A stretch of DNA of 64,000 nt from Cystobasidiopsis lactophilus (lineage: Eukaryota > Basidiomycota > Agaricostilbomycetes > Agaricostilbales > Chionosphaeraceae). The stretch covers positions 1,029,434-1,093,433 of the forward strand of contig BCIO01000004.1 of assembly GCA_001599975.1 (NCBI GenBank), written 5' to 3'. The notes under the pieces were generated by a model. That model did not search any database. It was not told where the DNA came from and saw only the letters and a program-made list of their open reading frames with translations. Shown one piece after another: positions 34,008 to 44,875 of the stretch (position 1 is the first letter of the stretch; each line of letters begins with the position of its first letter). Position numbers and translations under genes: made by a program.

Positions 34008-35029
34008 GCGCCTTCTCCTGCGGCTTCCGTGAATGAATTGGTGGTGGGGCACAAATGTTGTCTGCTCGAGGTTTTGGCGCTTTTCGCGGTGTAGTCTGTT
34101 GTTATATGTCTTTCCCATCTACCTCCTTGACCTCTCATCGACTTCGAAAGGAGACATGAAACAAATCGGCGCTGGAGCCGTTTCGGCTTCACTCCACAAT
34201 GTGTACGCGGTCTCGATCTGGCAAGGAAAGCCTGAGGCATATCTAAACGACTACAAAACAAGAGAAACAGTCATGAAAGCAGTCTGGCGAGAAGAGAAGA
34301 AGCGGGTTGCAAAGGCTCGAGGTTCACATTCTGAGCAAAATGAAGTGGGAGCTGGACTGGAGCAGAGAAAGACCACCAAAACCCCTCTGCCGTTACTTCT
34401 TCTGCCATTCCGCCGGGCTTGTGCTTTGCCTCTTTCCAACACTCGAGCCATAGAAGCCCCAAAGCGAACCGAGCTGGCGGGTGGCGGTCGCCGAATGATG
34501 GCTCCAGTCGTTCCGAAAGTCCCAAGCAGGTTACCAGCAGGGAGACCTAACCAGTGTTGTATATTACGCTCTGCATAAACGGTTCTATATCAGCATCGAG
34601 ATGGGATGGACCAAAACCGATGCCACGAACAATGAGCGACTGGAGACACGGCGTCGCAGGACAAGCCAGATCGGTTAGTTGCACCGCCGCCAATGTATAG
34701 AGAACGACAGAGGTTGGAAGGTCGAGTTGTCAAGGTCTGTTCGGGCCGTAATATGAGCCGGTGGTGATTGGCCATTCTGTGCTTCTAAGAATTAAAACTC
34801 GGTACCCAGTGAGTCAGAAGGAAGATCTGACGTACTGATAACGCCAGAGATACCAAACACATTGCCAGAAGCAATGACCTTGCACTTGAAGAGGACAGTG
34901 GCCTTCACTGCCAGTCCGCAGGTCCGCCCTCCTCGACTCCCTCTTCATGCCCCGCTGTCTCCGCCTTCCCGATGCATACACCCATCAAGCGCTCCCAGCG
35001 ATCATGAAATGCGCAGCGAGCACCAATTC
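34008..35029. other. Intergenic region with direct-repeat copy B
   Basis: About 1 kb between the secreted-protein gene and the 3' end of the Dad2 gene. Contains repeat copy B. Open frames here are short and without motifs. Confidence 0.45.
34331..34437 (+). repeat. Direct repeat, copy B
   Basis: Partner of 32541-32650, same orientation, 1.79 kb away, so the two bracket the secreted-protein gene. Probably the trace of a local duplication; no terminal inverted repeats or target-site duplications were seen. Confidence 0.65.
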
Positions 35030-35368
35030 CTAAGCAGCATCAGGCGGAGGCGTCGACGAAGAGGCAGGGGCGGATGAGATGGGAATGCGAATCAGCGTCT
35101 CTGGCAAGCGGCCGGCCTCTGTTGACTGCTGCTGCTGACCCCGCTCGGGCACAGAAGCCATGGCGAGCTGCGTGGCGCGGAAGACGTGCTGCCAGTTGTC
35201 GACGACGGCCGCCGTCGCCGCGGTGCCCTGCTCGAGCGTCGAGAACTGCTGGACGAGGTCTTGCAGGGACGCGGCGAGCGTGGCCGACTGCGCGTCGAGC
35301 TCTTTGAAGTGCTGCAGCTCCTTGATCTTGGCCAGCAGCTTGGCTTGGATCGGCGTCAGGCCTTTCAT
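35030..35368 (-). CDS. DAD2: DASH/Dam1 complex subunit Dad2
   Basis: Outer-kinetochore protein of the DASH ring that couples chromosomes to microtubules. One open exon of 112 codons from the ATG at 35368. The conserved part is at residues 8-75: AKLLAKIKELQHFKELDAQS, then LAASLQDLVQQFSTLEQGTA and VVDNWQHVFRATQLAM, matching the Dad2 pattern of a coiled coil followed by the NWQNVFRAI-like box. The last ~40 residues are low complexity (QQQQS, SSAPASSSTPPP). Length is usual for Dad2. An extra short upstream exon is possible but not needed. Confidence 0.88.
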   Translation of the reverse strand: MKGLTPIQAKLLAKIKELQHFKELDAQSATLAASLQDLVQQFSTLEQGTAATAAVVDNWQHVFRATQLAMASVPERGQQQQSTEAGRLPETLIRIPISSAPASSSTPPPDAA

Positions 35369-36417
35369 TTCGAGTGCGAAGGCCGTCTCGGGTCAACAAC
35401 CGAGATTTTCAGGTGAAGCGCACCTCAATCGTATCTCAATTCCACTTCATGGATCTAGACAAATACAAGATAGCAGATAACGAGTGAATGGAGGATACAG
35501 CGCGCGATAGAGGGTTAGGGTGTCCAGTTCTCGAGATGGCGCACGCCGTGATAACCCCACTCTCTCCTCCCTCTGTCGTCCTCCTTCCAAGCCCTAACCA
35601 GGCATTTCAAGAACTCTTTGCCGTGCACGTTATCGCAGAGTCGCAGCGTTTTGACCTGTCCCGAAGCGGCTAGGTTCTTGCAGACCAGGCGCAGCGCTTG
35701 GTGCCTGCTGCGTCCACCTGGGATCAAATACCTGGCTGCGGCAGTCTGGTCGGTGCATGGTCTGGATGATCTAGATGAGGCTGGGCAGGTCCGGCATCTG
35801 TTTCTGCCCATGGTCAACATCTTCACGCCTGTTCTGGCCAGAGTCACTTACGAGTCATGGTACAGTACTTCCAATCTGAACGGAAATCAAGTGAGGGGCT
35901 GAAAGGTGGACGAACGGGAAAGAGAGACAGAACGGGCTCTTTCGCGGGACGTCCTCGAGGCAGCTCAACCATGAAAGGGAATTCCAGTATGACGCACCGA
36001 GAGCGCGTCGAAACAGGGTCGCTCCCAGCCTCTAGTCTCATGTACTCCTCGATTTCCACTCGAGCTGCGCATCGGCTTCACTTATCAAAGGTGAGCGAGA
36101 GGAATAGTACGCTCCCCTCTGTCTTGAATCGAAAAGCAACCCTTCGGGTGTCGGCCGAGCAGCATTGTGCAAGATTGCTTGAAAGGCTACGACATGCCAG
36201 CGCATCAAAAAGCAGGCAGAAGAGAGACATGATCGTCGGCAAGGCAGGATCGATTCTGGAAGGAAAACGCAAGCTTGACTCTCGAACACCGGAGCGAAGG
36301 ACTAGCACAGCCCATTTCCTTCTTTCACAAGTCCCAGACGAGTCAGCAAGCCAGAGCAGGCAGCGCGAAAAGGGCAAAAGCAATCTTCGTCGTGGACGGC
36401 CACTTCCAAGAGGAGCC
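35369..36417. other. Intergenic region with a possible F-box-like gene remnant
   Basis: About 1 kb between Dad2 and Tap42, divergently transcribed. On the minus strand at 35515-35700 a frame reads HQALRLVCKNLA, KTLRLCDNVHGKEFLKCL and RAW, which resembles the end of fungal F-boxes and the start of the following helices. I could not connect it to an upstream start or F-box core, so it is at most a gene fragment. Confidence 0.3.
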
Positions 36418-37609
36418 ATGGCCGAAGTCACCCTCTCGCAGCTCTTGCAAACCACCATCTCCGACTCTGAGAGCTTCTTGGAAGCGGGCCACTCGACTTC
36501 CGAGCAGCCCGCCCTGCTCAAGCTGCTCTCCAACCTCACCCTTGCCTCTGCCCTCATCGACCGACTCGCCCTCTTCTCGCCTAACGAGACGCTCGAAGAC
36601 CTCTCCACTCCGACTCTGCGGTGCTTTCTGGTCGACTACTACCTCGGTCTGCTTACAGCTCAGCTGAAATCAACGGGCACCAAGGAGAGGCAGGCGCACT
36701 TGGCCACCGCGACTGTGTGTTGCGCCTCATAAGAGCTTTCGCTGGGAGTTGAACTAAAACATCTGGTACAGGAACACTTGAACAGCTTCTTGGACCGGCT
36801 GAAGGCGTACGAGATCGTGGACGCGGATCGGATCAAGGCCACCACTTCCAAGGGAGGCGACCAGGGAGCGCGGCGGCAAGCCAAGATCGCGGCTTTCAAG
36901 CTTGAAAGAGAACTGGCAGCATCTTTAAAAGTGTGTATGTCCGTCTGCCTTCCCGATGCAAAGCTCAATTGTGCTGCAGGACTTGCAAAGCAAGCGGTCG
37001 GCCAACTCTCTAGAAGAAGTGGACGAAGAGGAAGACGAGCACCTGCGCCCTCTGCTTCTGACTCAGCTCAACTTATGTTTTCTCAAGGCCATCAACGAGC
37101 TGACGTCCGTGTCCGCCGAGACCGACCTGCTGCGGGAAGCCATCCCTTACTCCGACCTGCCCTCCTCCCACATTTCCGAAATCACAGACGACGGCGATTC
37201 AACTTGGAAGCTGGACCAGCCGTCGCAGTCATGGTTCGACCCCAGCTCGGGCCCAATCTTGGACCGAGGCGGCAAAGTCTTGCGGCCCTTCACCATCCTC
37301 CCTTCTGCCTCGTCGACCTCGACCCGCCTCCGACTTCAAACGGAGGTCTTCAGGCCTGACCATAGGCTACCCACCATGTCCATCGACGAGTTCCTGCAGA
37401 TCGAAATGGAGCGCGGGAATGTGCTGCAGGGAGGCGAGGCGGACGCGCAGAGGCAGGACGAGGAGAGCGCTAGGAAGAAGGCAGAGCTGGAAGAGGACAA
37501 CGTTCGGGGTTATGAAGCGGTGGAGGCCAAATTGGCGGAGGAGAGGGAAGGGGACGAATGGCGGGACACGCACCGCAGAGGCGAGGGCAACAGGTTGAAT
37601 CGAGGGTGA
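36418..37609 (+). CDS. TAP42: PP2A regulatory protein Tap42 / alpha4 (IGBP1)
   Basis: Binds the catalytic subunits of PP2A-type phosphatases and works in TOR signalling. Exons 36418-36714, 36772-36930 and 36980-37609 give 361 residues. N-terminal part is helical and TPR-like with CFLVDYYLGLLTAQL; the middle has DRLKAYEIV and an acidic EEVDEEEDE stretch. The C-terminal part carries the family signature KVLRPFTIL ... VFRPDHRLPTMSIDEFLQIE, then a charged EAD-rich tail. Length is typical. The ATG at 36418 starts the conserved region. It shares a 1-kb divergent intergenic region with the Dad2 gene. Confidence 0.9.
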
Positions 37610-37705
37610 AAGTGGCTGCTAGAAATACAATTGCATGATGCTTTTCTCCTTCGTTCATTCCTTCGATACCATTCAAGGTCGCCATCGTTTCCCACGGCTC
37701 CTTTT

Positions 37706-39576
37706 CTATTTGGACGAGTCGAGGCCCTTGGCCTTGTCGACCGCCGAAGAGAACTGCTGCATCATCTGCGTCAAAGCTTCCACCTCATGCTCTGGTGCCA
37801 AAAGGTGGTCCGACAGGTGGAAGCCCATCACGCCCGCTTTGAACTCTGTTCGTGGCCATCGGCCTTGTCAGCGAAGAAGATCAAACGGAAAAAGGAATGC
37901 CACGAACGAGCTACATTATCTCTCTGCGGAAATCCCGAACGAGCGGATCAGCTTCCAAAGACAGATACAAGCAAAGGGAATGCCCACATAGCGCAGGAGA
38001 AAGTGCCTGGACGCCTCCAAATCGTGCCGCGCCACCTTGAGATTGTCGATACTGACGGCAACAAAACCTATCTTTAGACCGACCAGAGATCTAAGGGCGG
38101 AATGCAACCTACCTCAGCTCTGCTAGCTCCAAATCTCGAGACAGCTGTTTCCCTTTGAATGAGTTCTTGTCCAGCAAAAACCGCCATAGCGGAGTGTCCT
38201 GTGCAAACGCCTCTAAGTGAAATTTCTTAGAGAATTGGAAATAGAGGTGGGCGTACCTCTTTGAGCCGGACGAGGTCCTTCCGCTCCGAGCTGAGGCGTT
38301 GCAACACTTCGCCACCCAACAAGCTGGCTCGGTTGGTGAACGGGATCGTCTCTTCGATCTGCTTCAAGAGCGACTCGAGGTTGACTTGCAGGCGCTCGAA
38401 CAGCGTGTCGAGCAGGCGAGAGATGTCCCGCGAGTCGTACTTGCCGGTCTTCTCGTGGATGTGCCGAATGGTCTGCTCGATCCGCTTGAACTCGTACACC
38501 GTCCAGGAGCTGTTCATCTTTCCACAAGACATTCTAACAAGAATGAAACGAGGAAAGAACGAACAAGGAGCTGATGCCCATCGAGTTGATTCTGTAAGTG
38601 ATGGAGGGGCTTGTCACAAGATGGCTCATTTGACAGGCGGGGTACTTTACACTCACGTTATCAATCGATCCTTGACATCCCGAGTGTAGTCGCCCAAGTC
38701 CTTGAGCGCCATCCCAAACTCGTCCCGGCTGGGCAAGTTGGACGTGGCCGTCACTGCAACTGCCAACTCCCAGATCCTGCATTGCGTGCGTCAAGACACG
38801 TATCTGAACCGACGGACGAACTCACTCGGTGTGGTGTAAGCCCAAAGAAGCCGGATTCCCCATGGCAGTCAAGCTTTGGAAAATGTCGTGCGCCTGCGAC
38901 GCCTGGTCCGTCACTGTCCTGGCCAACCGCGCCACCTGCTTCTTCTCATCCATCCTACACCCCACGCCAATAGTGCTACAGTAGACCGAAGTCAAGGGCG
39001 AAATCACTGTCGTTTTTACATAAGTCGACGGCGGAGGGAAGGTCAAGAGAGAGAAAGAGGCTTACTCAGAGCGGAATACCGTAAAGGAGCCGTGAGGAGG
39101 TCATAAGAAGCGACGTAGGTGTGCAGCGAGTACAGCAGCAGGCAGACCACGCCCAAGATGGTGGCGGTGGCGACGACATGAGCGAGCACTTCTCGCAGGA
39201 TCGGCCGGCAAATCAGCAAGAAGAGGTTGACGATCGTCGTCAGGGCGTTCCAACATAACCCTAGGATGATCTGAAAAGGGCGAGGGGTCGGCGGCTCCCA
39301 GATTTTCAAGTCGGGTTGTGGCCCAGTTGGCGATCCAGAAAAGCTGGCCAGGGGAGTTGAGGCGCCGCTGAACGAGCCCTTGGGCGACCGCGGCCCGCTG
39401 GAGCCCTTCTTGATGATCACTTTGGAGCTGCGCTTTCTTGGCGAGGAGGCGGTAACTTGGGATGATGTGCGCCGCCTGCGAGTTTCCGCTGCTGATGCCC
39501 CTGCGCCGGAACTCGACCCTCCGGACACGCTGGCTTCTGGCGGCCCCAAATCCTCCCAACTGCTCTCGATGCCCAT
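37706..39576 (-). CDS. Membrane-anchored coiled-coil protein, unrecognised
   Basis: ATG at 39576. Residues 1-85 are Ser/Gly/Arg-rich and disordered; PRPFQIILGLCWNALTTIVN and LAHVVATATILGVVCLLLYS form two hydrophobic segments. After the first intron the frame continues MISPLTSVYCSTIGVGCRMD and DEKKQVARLARTVTDQA, then IWELAVAVTATSNLPSRDEF, MNSSWTVYEFKRIEQTIRHI, RLLDTLFERLQVNLESLLKQ and EEVLQRLSS-like heptads, predicting long helices. The last exon ends VEALTQMMQQFSSAVDKAKG before the stop at 37706. Exon joins near 38120 and 37900 are uncertain. Layout (basic disordered head, one or two membrane spans, luminal or cytosolic helices) recalls nuclear-envelope or ER tether proteins, but I recognise no family. 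Confidence 0.6.
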
Positions 39577-39840
39577 ACTGAAGGTCGCTGGTAGTGCTCA
39601 AGCACGATTTCGTGGCCAAGATTCGCTCTGTGACAGCTGATTTCTTGACGATTGAATGCCTGTCAAAGGTTATAGAGCCTTCCGCAGAGAGAGGGGGCGA
39701 TGACGTCGGGCTGCTTCGTGCGCACCGCCAACTTCTTCTTCGTCCCTTTTTGCTTCTTGCTCTGCTACACTCTTCACTCCCTCGAAAAAAACTTTGTACT
39801 TGCCCCATCTCCCATTTATCTCGCCCGCCTGCCCTTCAGA

Positions 39841-40907
39841 ATGCCAACTGCGGTCTTCGGTGTGAGTTTGGGATCTTTGTTTACAATGGGCTTGGCCCTG
39901 ACGTACTGTTCGCCCTGCCTTTGCCAGTCCATCTTCGCCCTCGCGGCAACAGTGCTGCTCATCCTCGCCACCGTCTCCACTCCCATGTGAGTCTCCCCGA
40001 CGACCAAACGAAGGCCCCTGCTCAACGCTGCGAATGTTCCCACAGCGTCCACAGTTTCAGCTTCCTCAACGTGGACTTGGGCTCGACGGAGCTCACTTTT
40101 GGCACCTTTGGCTTCTGTCAGTCGACGGGCGGCGTCAGGACGTGTACGGCCAAGCACCTGGGCTACCAAATCGGCGACGTCCTCGTGCGTTCCATTTTTC
40201 GTCGTTGCCTCTTGCCCTCCGCGCTCGCTCACGCTGCGCCGGTGTGCCATACAGAACCAGTTCACCAACGATGACTCGGATGTCAGGAGCGCCATTGAGC
40301 ACGGCTTGGTGAGCTTGCGCCTCCTTTGCTCACCACCTGGCCTGGCCTTGCGTGCTGAAAACTTATGACGCGTGCCAGACTAAAGCTTTGGTCCTCAACC
40401 CAATTGCTGCTGGGTAAGTCTGTCGGCGTCGTACTTTGAACCTTTGGTCTGACGACGTTTGGTGACATTCACAGCTTCGCCGGCATCGCCTTCTTGCTCG
40501 CCCTCGCCTCGGGCATCTTCAGCCACATCCTCGGCTCCATCGTGGCCTTCTTTGGCTTTGTGATCGCTGTCGTCGCCCTCGGCATTGACTTGGGTCTCTT
40601 CATCGCCGCCCGCCACCGCTTCAACAACTTTAGCGATGGCAGCGCCGAGTTGGGCAACGCCATGTGGTTCGTTACTGGTGAGCAGCCCCCATTCCTATCC
40701 ACTTTGGATTCGTATTGAGGTAATCTCCTTTCAGCCGCCGTGATCTGCTTGCTCATCGCCGCTCTCACCGTCTGCTGCGGCGGCATTCGCGACAAAAAGG
40801 TCCGCCACTCGTCTTACGCCGCAGACCCAGCCTACGCCGGCACCGCGCCCATGTCCCAGCGCCCCGGTCGCTTCAACATCTTCCGCCGCCGAGGTGCCGT
40901 CGTCTAG
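39841..40907 (+). CDS. SUR7/PalI family four-span membrane protein
   Basis: Plasma-membrane tetraspan of the SUR7/PalI (Rim9) group, linked to eisosomes or ambient-pH sensing. Exon 1 is MPTAVFG, then SIFALAATVLLILATVSTPI (span 1), an extracellular loop with FGTFGFCQSTGGVRTCTAKH holding the family's paired cysteines, GFAGIAFLLALASGIFSHIL and IVAFFGFVIAVVALGIDLGL (spans 2 and 3), and AVICLLIAALTVCCGGI (span 4) followed by a basic tail ending RRRGAVV. Six or seven short introns. The W-x2-C-like Cys loop and the span spacing are those of the family; SUR7 versus PalI cannot be separated by eye. Confidence 0.82.
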
Positions 40908-41213
40908 ACGCACGGGCTCGAAACGGACACTTTGCCATCGTCGTTCTCTCTCAAGTCGTTATAATTGCCGCCGTACCCGCTTTCGTTTCCCACTTTCCCC
41001 CCTTTACACACGCGCATTCGTTGGTGTGTTTTGTGGTGGTTTCTTACTTCGGTTGTTTGGCAAAGGAGATTGTGTTCGCAACAGCAGGAGAAAAGAAGAA
41101 AGATCCACTTGTACAAACTTCATGTCGTTCCCGCTTTTTTAATACCTCCTCATGCAAACACCCCATCATCATGCTCCTTCCCACTTTCTTTGCCCCTTTC
41201 GACCTTGGACACC

Positions 41214-41741
41214 TCATTGGTCCTTCGCGAGGATGGCCTTGACGCTCTCGACTTTTCCGGCGTTGGTCCCTTGCTTGTCCGTCCGCGTGCCGATGCGCAA
41301 GTCGGTCGAGATCCTCACTGGGCCCATGGCGTGGACGGCTTTGTGGCAGTCTTCGATCACTCGGCACACATCCGCCCACTCGCCCTCCAGCCCGGTCTGC
41401 GCCTCATTCAGCTCGGCTTTTGTCCTCCACAACCGAACGACTCACACCATAGCCATGCATCTTCGAATGTCGACGTCAGAATAAGGCCACAGGAAGCGAG
41501 GGCAGAGACCAACCTCGTACACCTGAATCTCGATTTGAGCTTTGGCAGGTCAGATTCACAGAGATGGGACTCACCAGCCCAGATTTCGCCAGCACACGCT
41601 GACACTCTGCAATGTATGGAGCAACGGAGGTGGAGTCGCTGCCGCCAAATGGGATCAAGCAGACTGCCAGTCAAACAAGGACATGGGCATGCATCATCCA
41701 GGGGCGCCAGTCTCAGGAGCACATACAATCAGCCACAGCGT
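41214..41741 (-). CDS. ECM15: Ecm15-type thiamine-binding protein (MTH1187/UPF0045)
   Basis: Small cytosolic protein of the UPF0045 fold, a ferredoxin-like tetramer that binds thiamine. The 3' exon (41214-41396) reads TGLEGEWADVCRVIEDCHKA and GPVRISTDLRIGTRTDK, the family signature, ending at 41214-41216. Upstream are tiny exons: MHGYG (41446-41460, 15 nt) and VYE (41514-41522, 9 nt), then 41575-41663 with CLIPFGGSDSTSVAPYIAEC and VLAKSGL, and a piece at 41727-41741 reading DAVAD. Joined, they give SGLVYEMHGYGTGLEGEW, matching the usual order of the family. The start codon exon was not found; the start given is the first supported base, so the gene extends a little further. Confidence 0.8.
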
Positions 41742-42080
41742 CTGCATTTCATATCAGCATCATACTTGGTGGATCTGGAGAGCGACTTTACACATTTCTG
41801 TCGAGAGGCAAGCGGACGTGAACGGCAAAGAACAGGTCTCTCCCGGACAGCGACCTGGCCTCGATCGTCGACGGCCTCCAGTGGTCTCCTTCTGCCCTTC
41901 TTGAGAGTGCTACTGACCTGTGAAGTGGTGATTCGCGCTTCTCGTGCCCCCAAAAGCCCAGGGGCAGCTGTCTCGACCTCCGACCCTTTTCATCATCACC
42001 GCCAGAAGCCCACCTCCAGTTCTGCGCCCTGACGGACGCTTCGCTTCGAGTTTTTTGCTTGACAGCCTCAAAAAGCAAAG

Positions 42081-44535
42081 ATGGCCGCCGCTGGCAGCAA
42101 AATCATGTCTTTGCCCAACGAGATATTGGCGAGGATCTATGTCGTGAGAGGCGAGTTGTCGGCGAACGCAGACGCGAAGGCTTCCATGCTGGGCCAAGTG
42201 AAGAAGGTGCCCAAACTTTGCCTGGCCAACAAACGCCTGTTCACGGTCCTGTCCCAACCCTCCGTCGCTGCGCAATGGTTGATAGCTAGGGTGAGGCGCA
42301 CACAAAACTCGCGTAAGACTACGTACGCTGACACCCAGCTGCCAGGTGGGTCGTGGTGCCGCCGTCGCACACGCCATTTCGCTTGGGGGCCTTTTCTGCG
42401 CCCCGGACGTCGTCGAGCAGCTTTTGGCGCAGCGAGCCAGCTTCCCCCGCTTCATCGCGTCGCAGCTCTGCCTCGCGTACTCGCTCACCATCGAAAAAGG
42501 CCGTCAGCACAAGGGCGCAAAGTTCGGCCTCGGCAACTCGTCGCGCTGGGGTCGCAAGCAGAGCGTGAACCTCGTCGCTTTCTCCTTCTTGATGCGTCAG
42601 GCCTCGCTCCGCTACGATATGGAACCAGGCCCCGTCACCGACCAAGAGCTTTTCGAAACGACTGTCAACTCCTTGCAGTCCCATTGCACGCAGCTCGCCG
42701 GCAACCCCGCGCCCTCCGTCAAAGCGACTCTGCTCCTCAGACTCGACTCCACCCTCGACGCTTTGGAGAAGCTCATCAAAGAGCACGAGCATCGCTTGTT
42801 CGACCCCAACTTTGAGCCGTACCGCACTTTGCAGCATCTTGCCATTGGTGCGAGTGCAGAGACCCAGCAAGAGCGCATCTTCAGCTGCCTGATAGGCTTC
42901 GCTTCGCCCCTTTTCTTCGCCTACGACGAGCCCTGGGTGATAGCGACCATGTTGAGCGCGTGTGCAGACCTCGCCGCCCTACGTCAGACCATGGCTACCC
43001 TCCGCAAAGTTCTCTGTCCCGGCCGCACCGACGACGCCCCATTTCTCACGGAGAAGCACTTTCAGTACTTCTTGCAGTTCAGGCGCTTCCCGGACGTCGG
43101 GCTCATCGCTGACCTCCTCAAAGAGCTGCACGGCAGGGGCCAGCTGGCTTTTGACTTGATCAAAGCGGTGGACCTCCCGCAGGCCGAGACTTTCATCGCG
43201 CTCCACCTCGAGATCCTTACGCGCCTTGACCGAGCTGATCTCTCACCCGACCTCGAGCTTCGCCTTTTGTCGTCTTGTTTTGCACCGCCCGACAGCCCGT
43301 CGCTCGCGCTCGACGACATCAAGGTTCGCCCATTGTATTGCATTCCTCAAACCTGATTTAACACGAGAGACCTGATCTACACAGTTTGAGGTTACGGCTT
43401 CCCTCATGGCTGGTGTTCTGTGCCAACCTCACTTGGACGTTGTGTCAATCTGCGCCCACTTACAGAGCATGCCGCCCGCTTACCAAAACGTCATCGTCCG
43501 CGCCGCGCTGCCAGTCCTGATGTCGATGCCCAGCGCCGGTGGCTCGTTGGCCACTATTGCCGAATTCTTCCCGCACGTCCTGGATAGCGCCAACAACAAC
43601 CATATGGCTGGCCTCAAAAGACTGCTGATGGCTCGAAAGCTCGTCTTCAACCCCGACAAGACGCCCAAATCGGACGCTTTCAAATCCGCGCTGGGCTGCC
43701 AGCGCAACCAAGCCACCGAGTCGTATGAGCGTGACATTCAGCGCGACTGGGAGGAGGGCGCGATGCTCCTCGAGGATGCCTACATCGTTCCCTCGGAGTT
43801 CAGCGAGGGCTTCAAGACGTTCATGACTCCCACGACTAGACTCCTGAGCGAGTTCTTCAGCGTGAGCTTTGTTCTCCTTTCCGTCAAATCTGCCCGCTTA
43901 ACTGAATATTCAGAGCACCTTCATCGGCGACGAGGAATGCTTGGAAGTGCTGTTTGATCACGCACTCTTGATGGAGGCCTGCTTGCCCCACGCTTCATCC
44001 CGCCAAATCCTGGACTTTGTCTGTCGCGGCTTCTCGCTGAGCGCTCGCCAGGTTCGCTTGATCGCAGCTTACAAAGGAGCCGTCATCCCCGGAATTCTAC
44101 AAGAGCGAGCCCATCTCCGCATGTGTGAGGAAAGTCAAGGCGAAGTCGCGCTGCTCCGCCCGCACCCGAACAAGTTGCAACTTTCTGGCAACGTGGACGA
44201 TGTCGACGGGCCTCCTACCATCCAGCAACTCCAAAACTGCCTTCTGTGGAAGTCTTGTGAGCCGGTCTTGGCCCAGATCTTTTGCGCGACGCTGACTCTG
44301 TAAACTCCAAACAGCGGTGATGGCCACCATTCAAGGGGTCCAGACCAAGTTTCTGGTTTCGCTTCTCGGCAACCAAACCACTGTCGCTCCTTCCAGAATG
44401 TCCAACACCTCGCTCCGTTCTTTTTATAGCCGACTGGAAGAGATGGAGGACAGCTTGGTGGCGACCATTCAGACCGAGCTGCGCATCTCGCCCGAGCTCG
44501 CCGACCAAGTCAAAGCTCTCTACGCCTCCGCTTGA
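42081..44535 (+). CDS. Large F-box-like protein of unknown target
   Basis: Begins MAAAGSKIMSLPNEILARIY, an F-box-like opening (LPNEILARI), with CLANKRLF as the second half of the box. Exons: 42081-42291, a long exon from about 42347 to 43322, 43385-43861, 43913-44256 and 44316-44535, roughly 740 residues. The remainder is helical with repeated hydrophobic/charged alternation (YDEPWVIATMLSACADLAAL, DVGLIADLLKELHGRGQLAF), suggesting an alpha-solenoid, but I see no named repeat. Likely a fungal-specific SCF adaptor; that is inference from the N-terminus alone. No signal peptide, no catalytic motif. The splice borders used keep one open frame to the stop at 44533-44535. Confidence 0.65.
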
Positions 44536-44875
44536 CATGACGCGCTATTTCCCGAAAGCAGATTCAACTTCCGAAGACTAGGCTATAGGAGGGCAACGAA
44601 CTCTGAGGGGATGCCACCTGAGTGCTGCAAGGCTTTTGTACGGGCTTTGACACGACGGTCGCGCTGCATTTTCATGTTTTCTATGCCTCCTGACTACAAT
44701 TCGCGAGCTACCGTCAGTAAAGACTCTCGTGCCAGAACAGAAGAGCGAGAGAGCGCGCTCGCCCCTTCAAGTTGGTCTGCAACAGCCGCGCGTCCGGGTT
44801 TGCCCCTCCAATACGAATCGGTTCGATGCCCTTTTTAGCGTATGCGGATGTTAGAAAACGGGCAGTATACCTTCT
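44536..44875 (+). other. Upstream region of the glucosylceramide synthase gene
   Basis: About 340 bp that should hold the promoter and the unresolved first exon of the synthase gene. A stop precedes the first clear coding segment, so at least one intron lies here. Confidence 0.4.

Noticed and set aside
32541-34437. Flanking direct repeats as LTRs of a retroelement
   Set aside because: No TG..CA ends, no target-site duplications, and the enclosed sequence is a cellular secreted-protein gene without polymerase or capsid features.
35515-35700. F-box-like minus-strand fragment
   Set aside because: No F-box core or start codon could be joined; too little to call a gene.
44800-44830. GGTTCGATGCC resembling a tRNA B box
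   Set aside because: No matching A box or acceptor stem at the right distance, and the site lies in the synthase leader.
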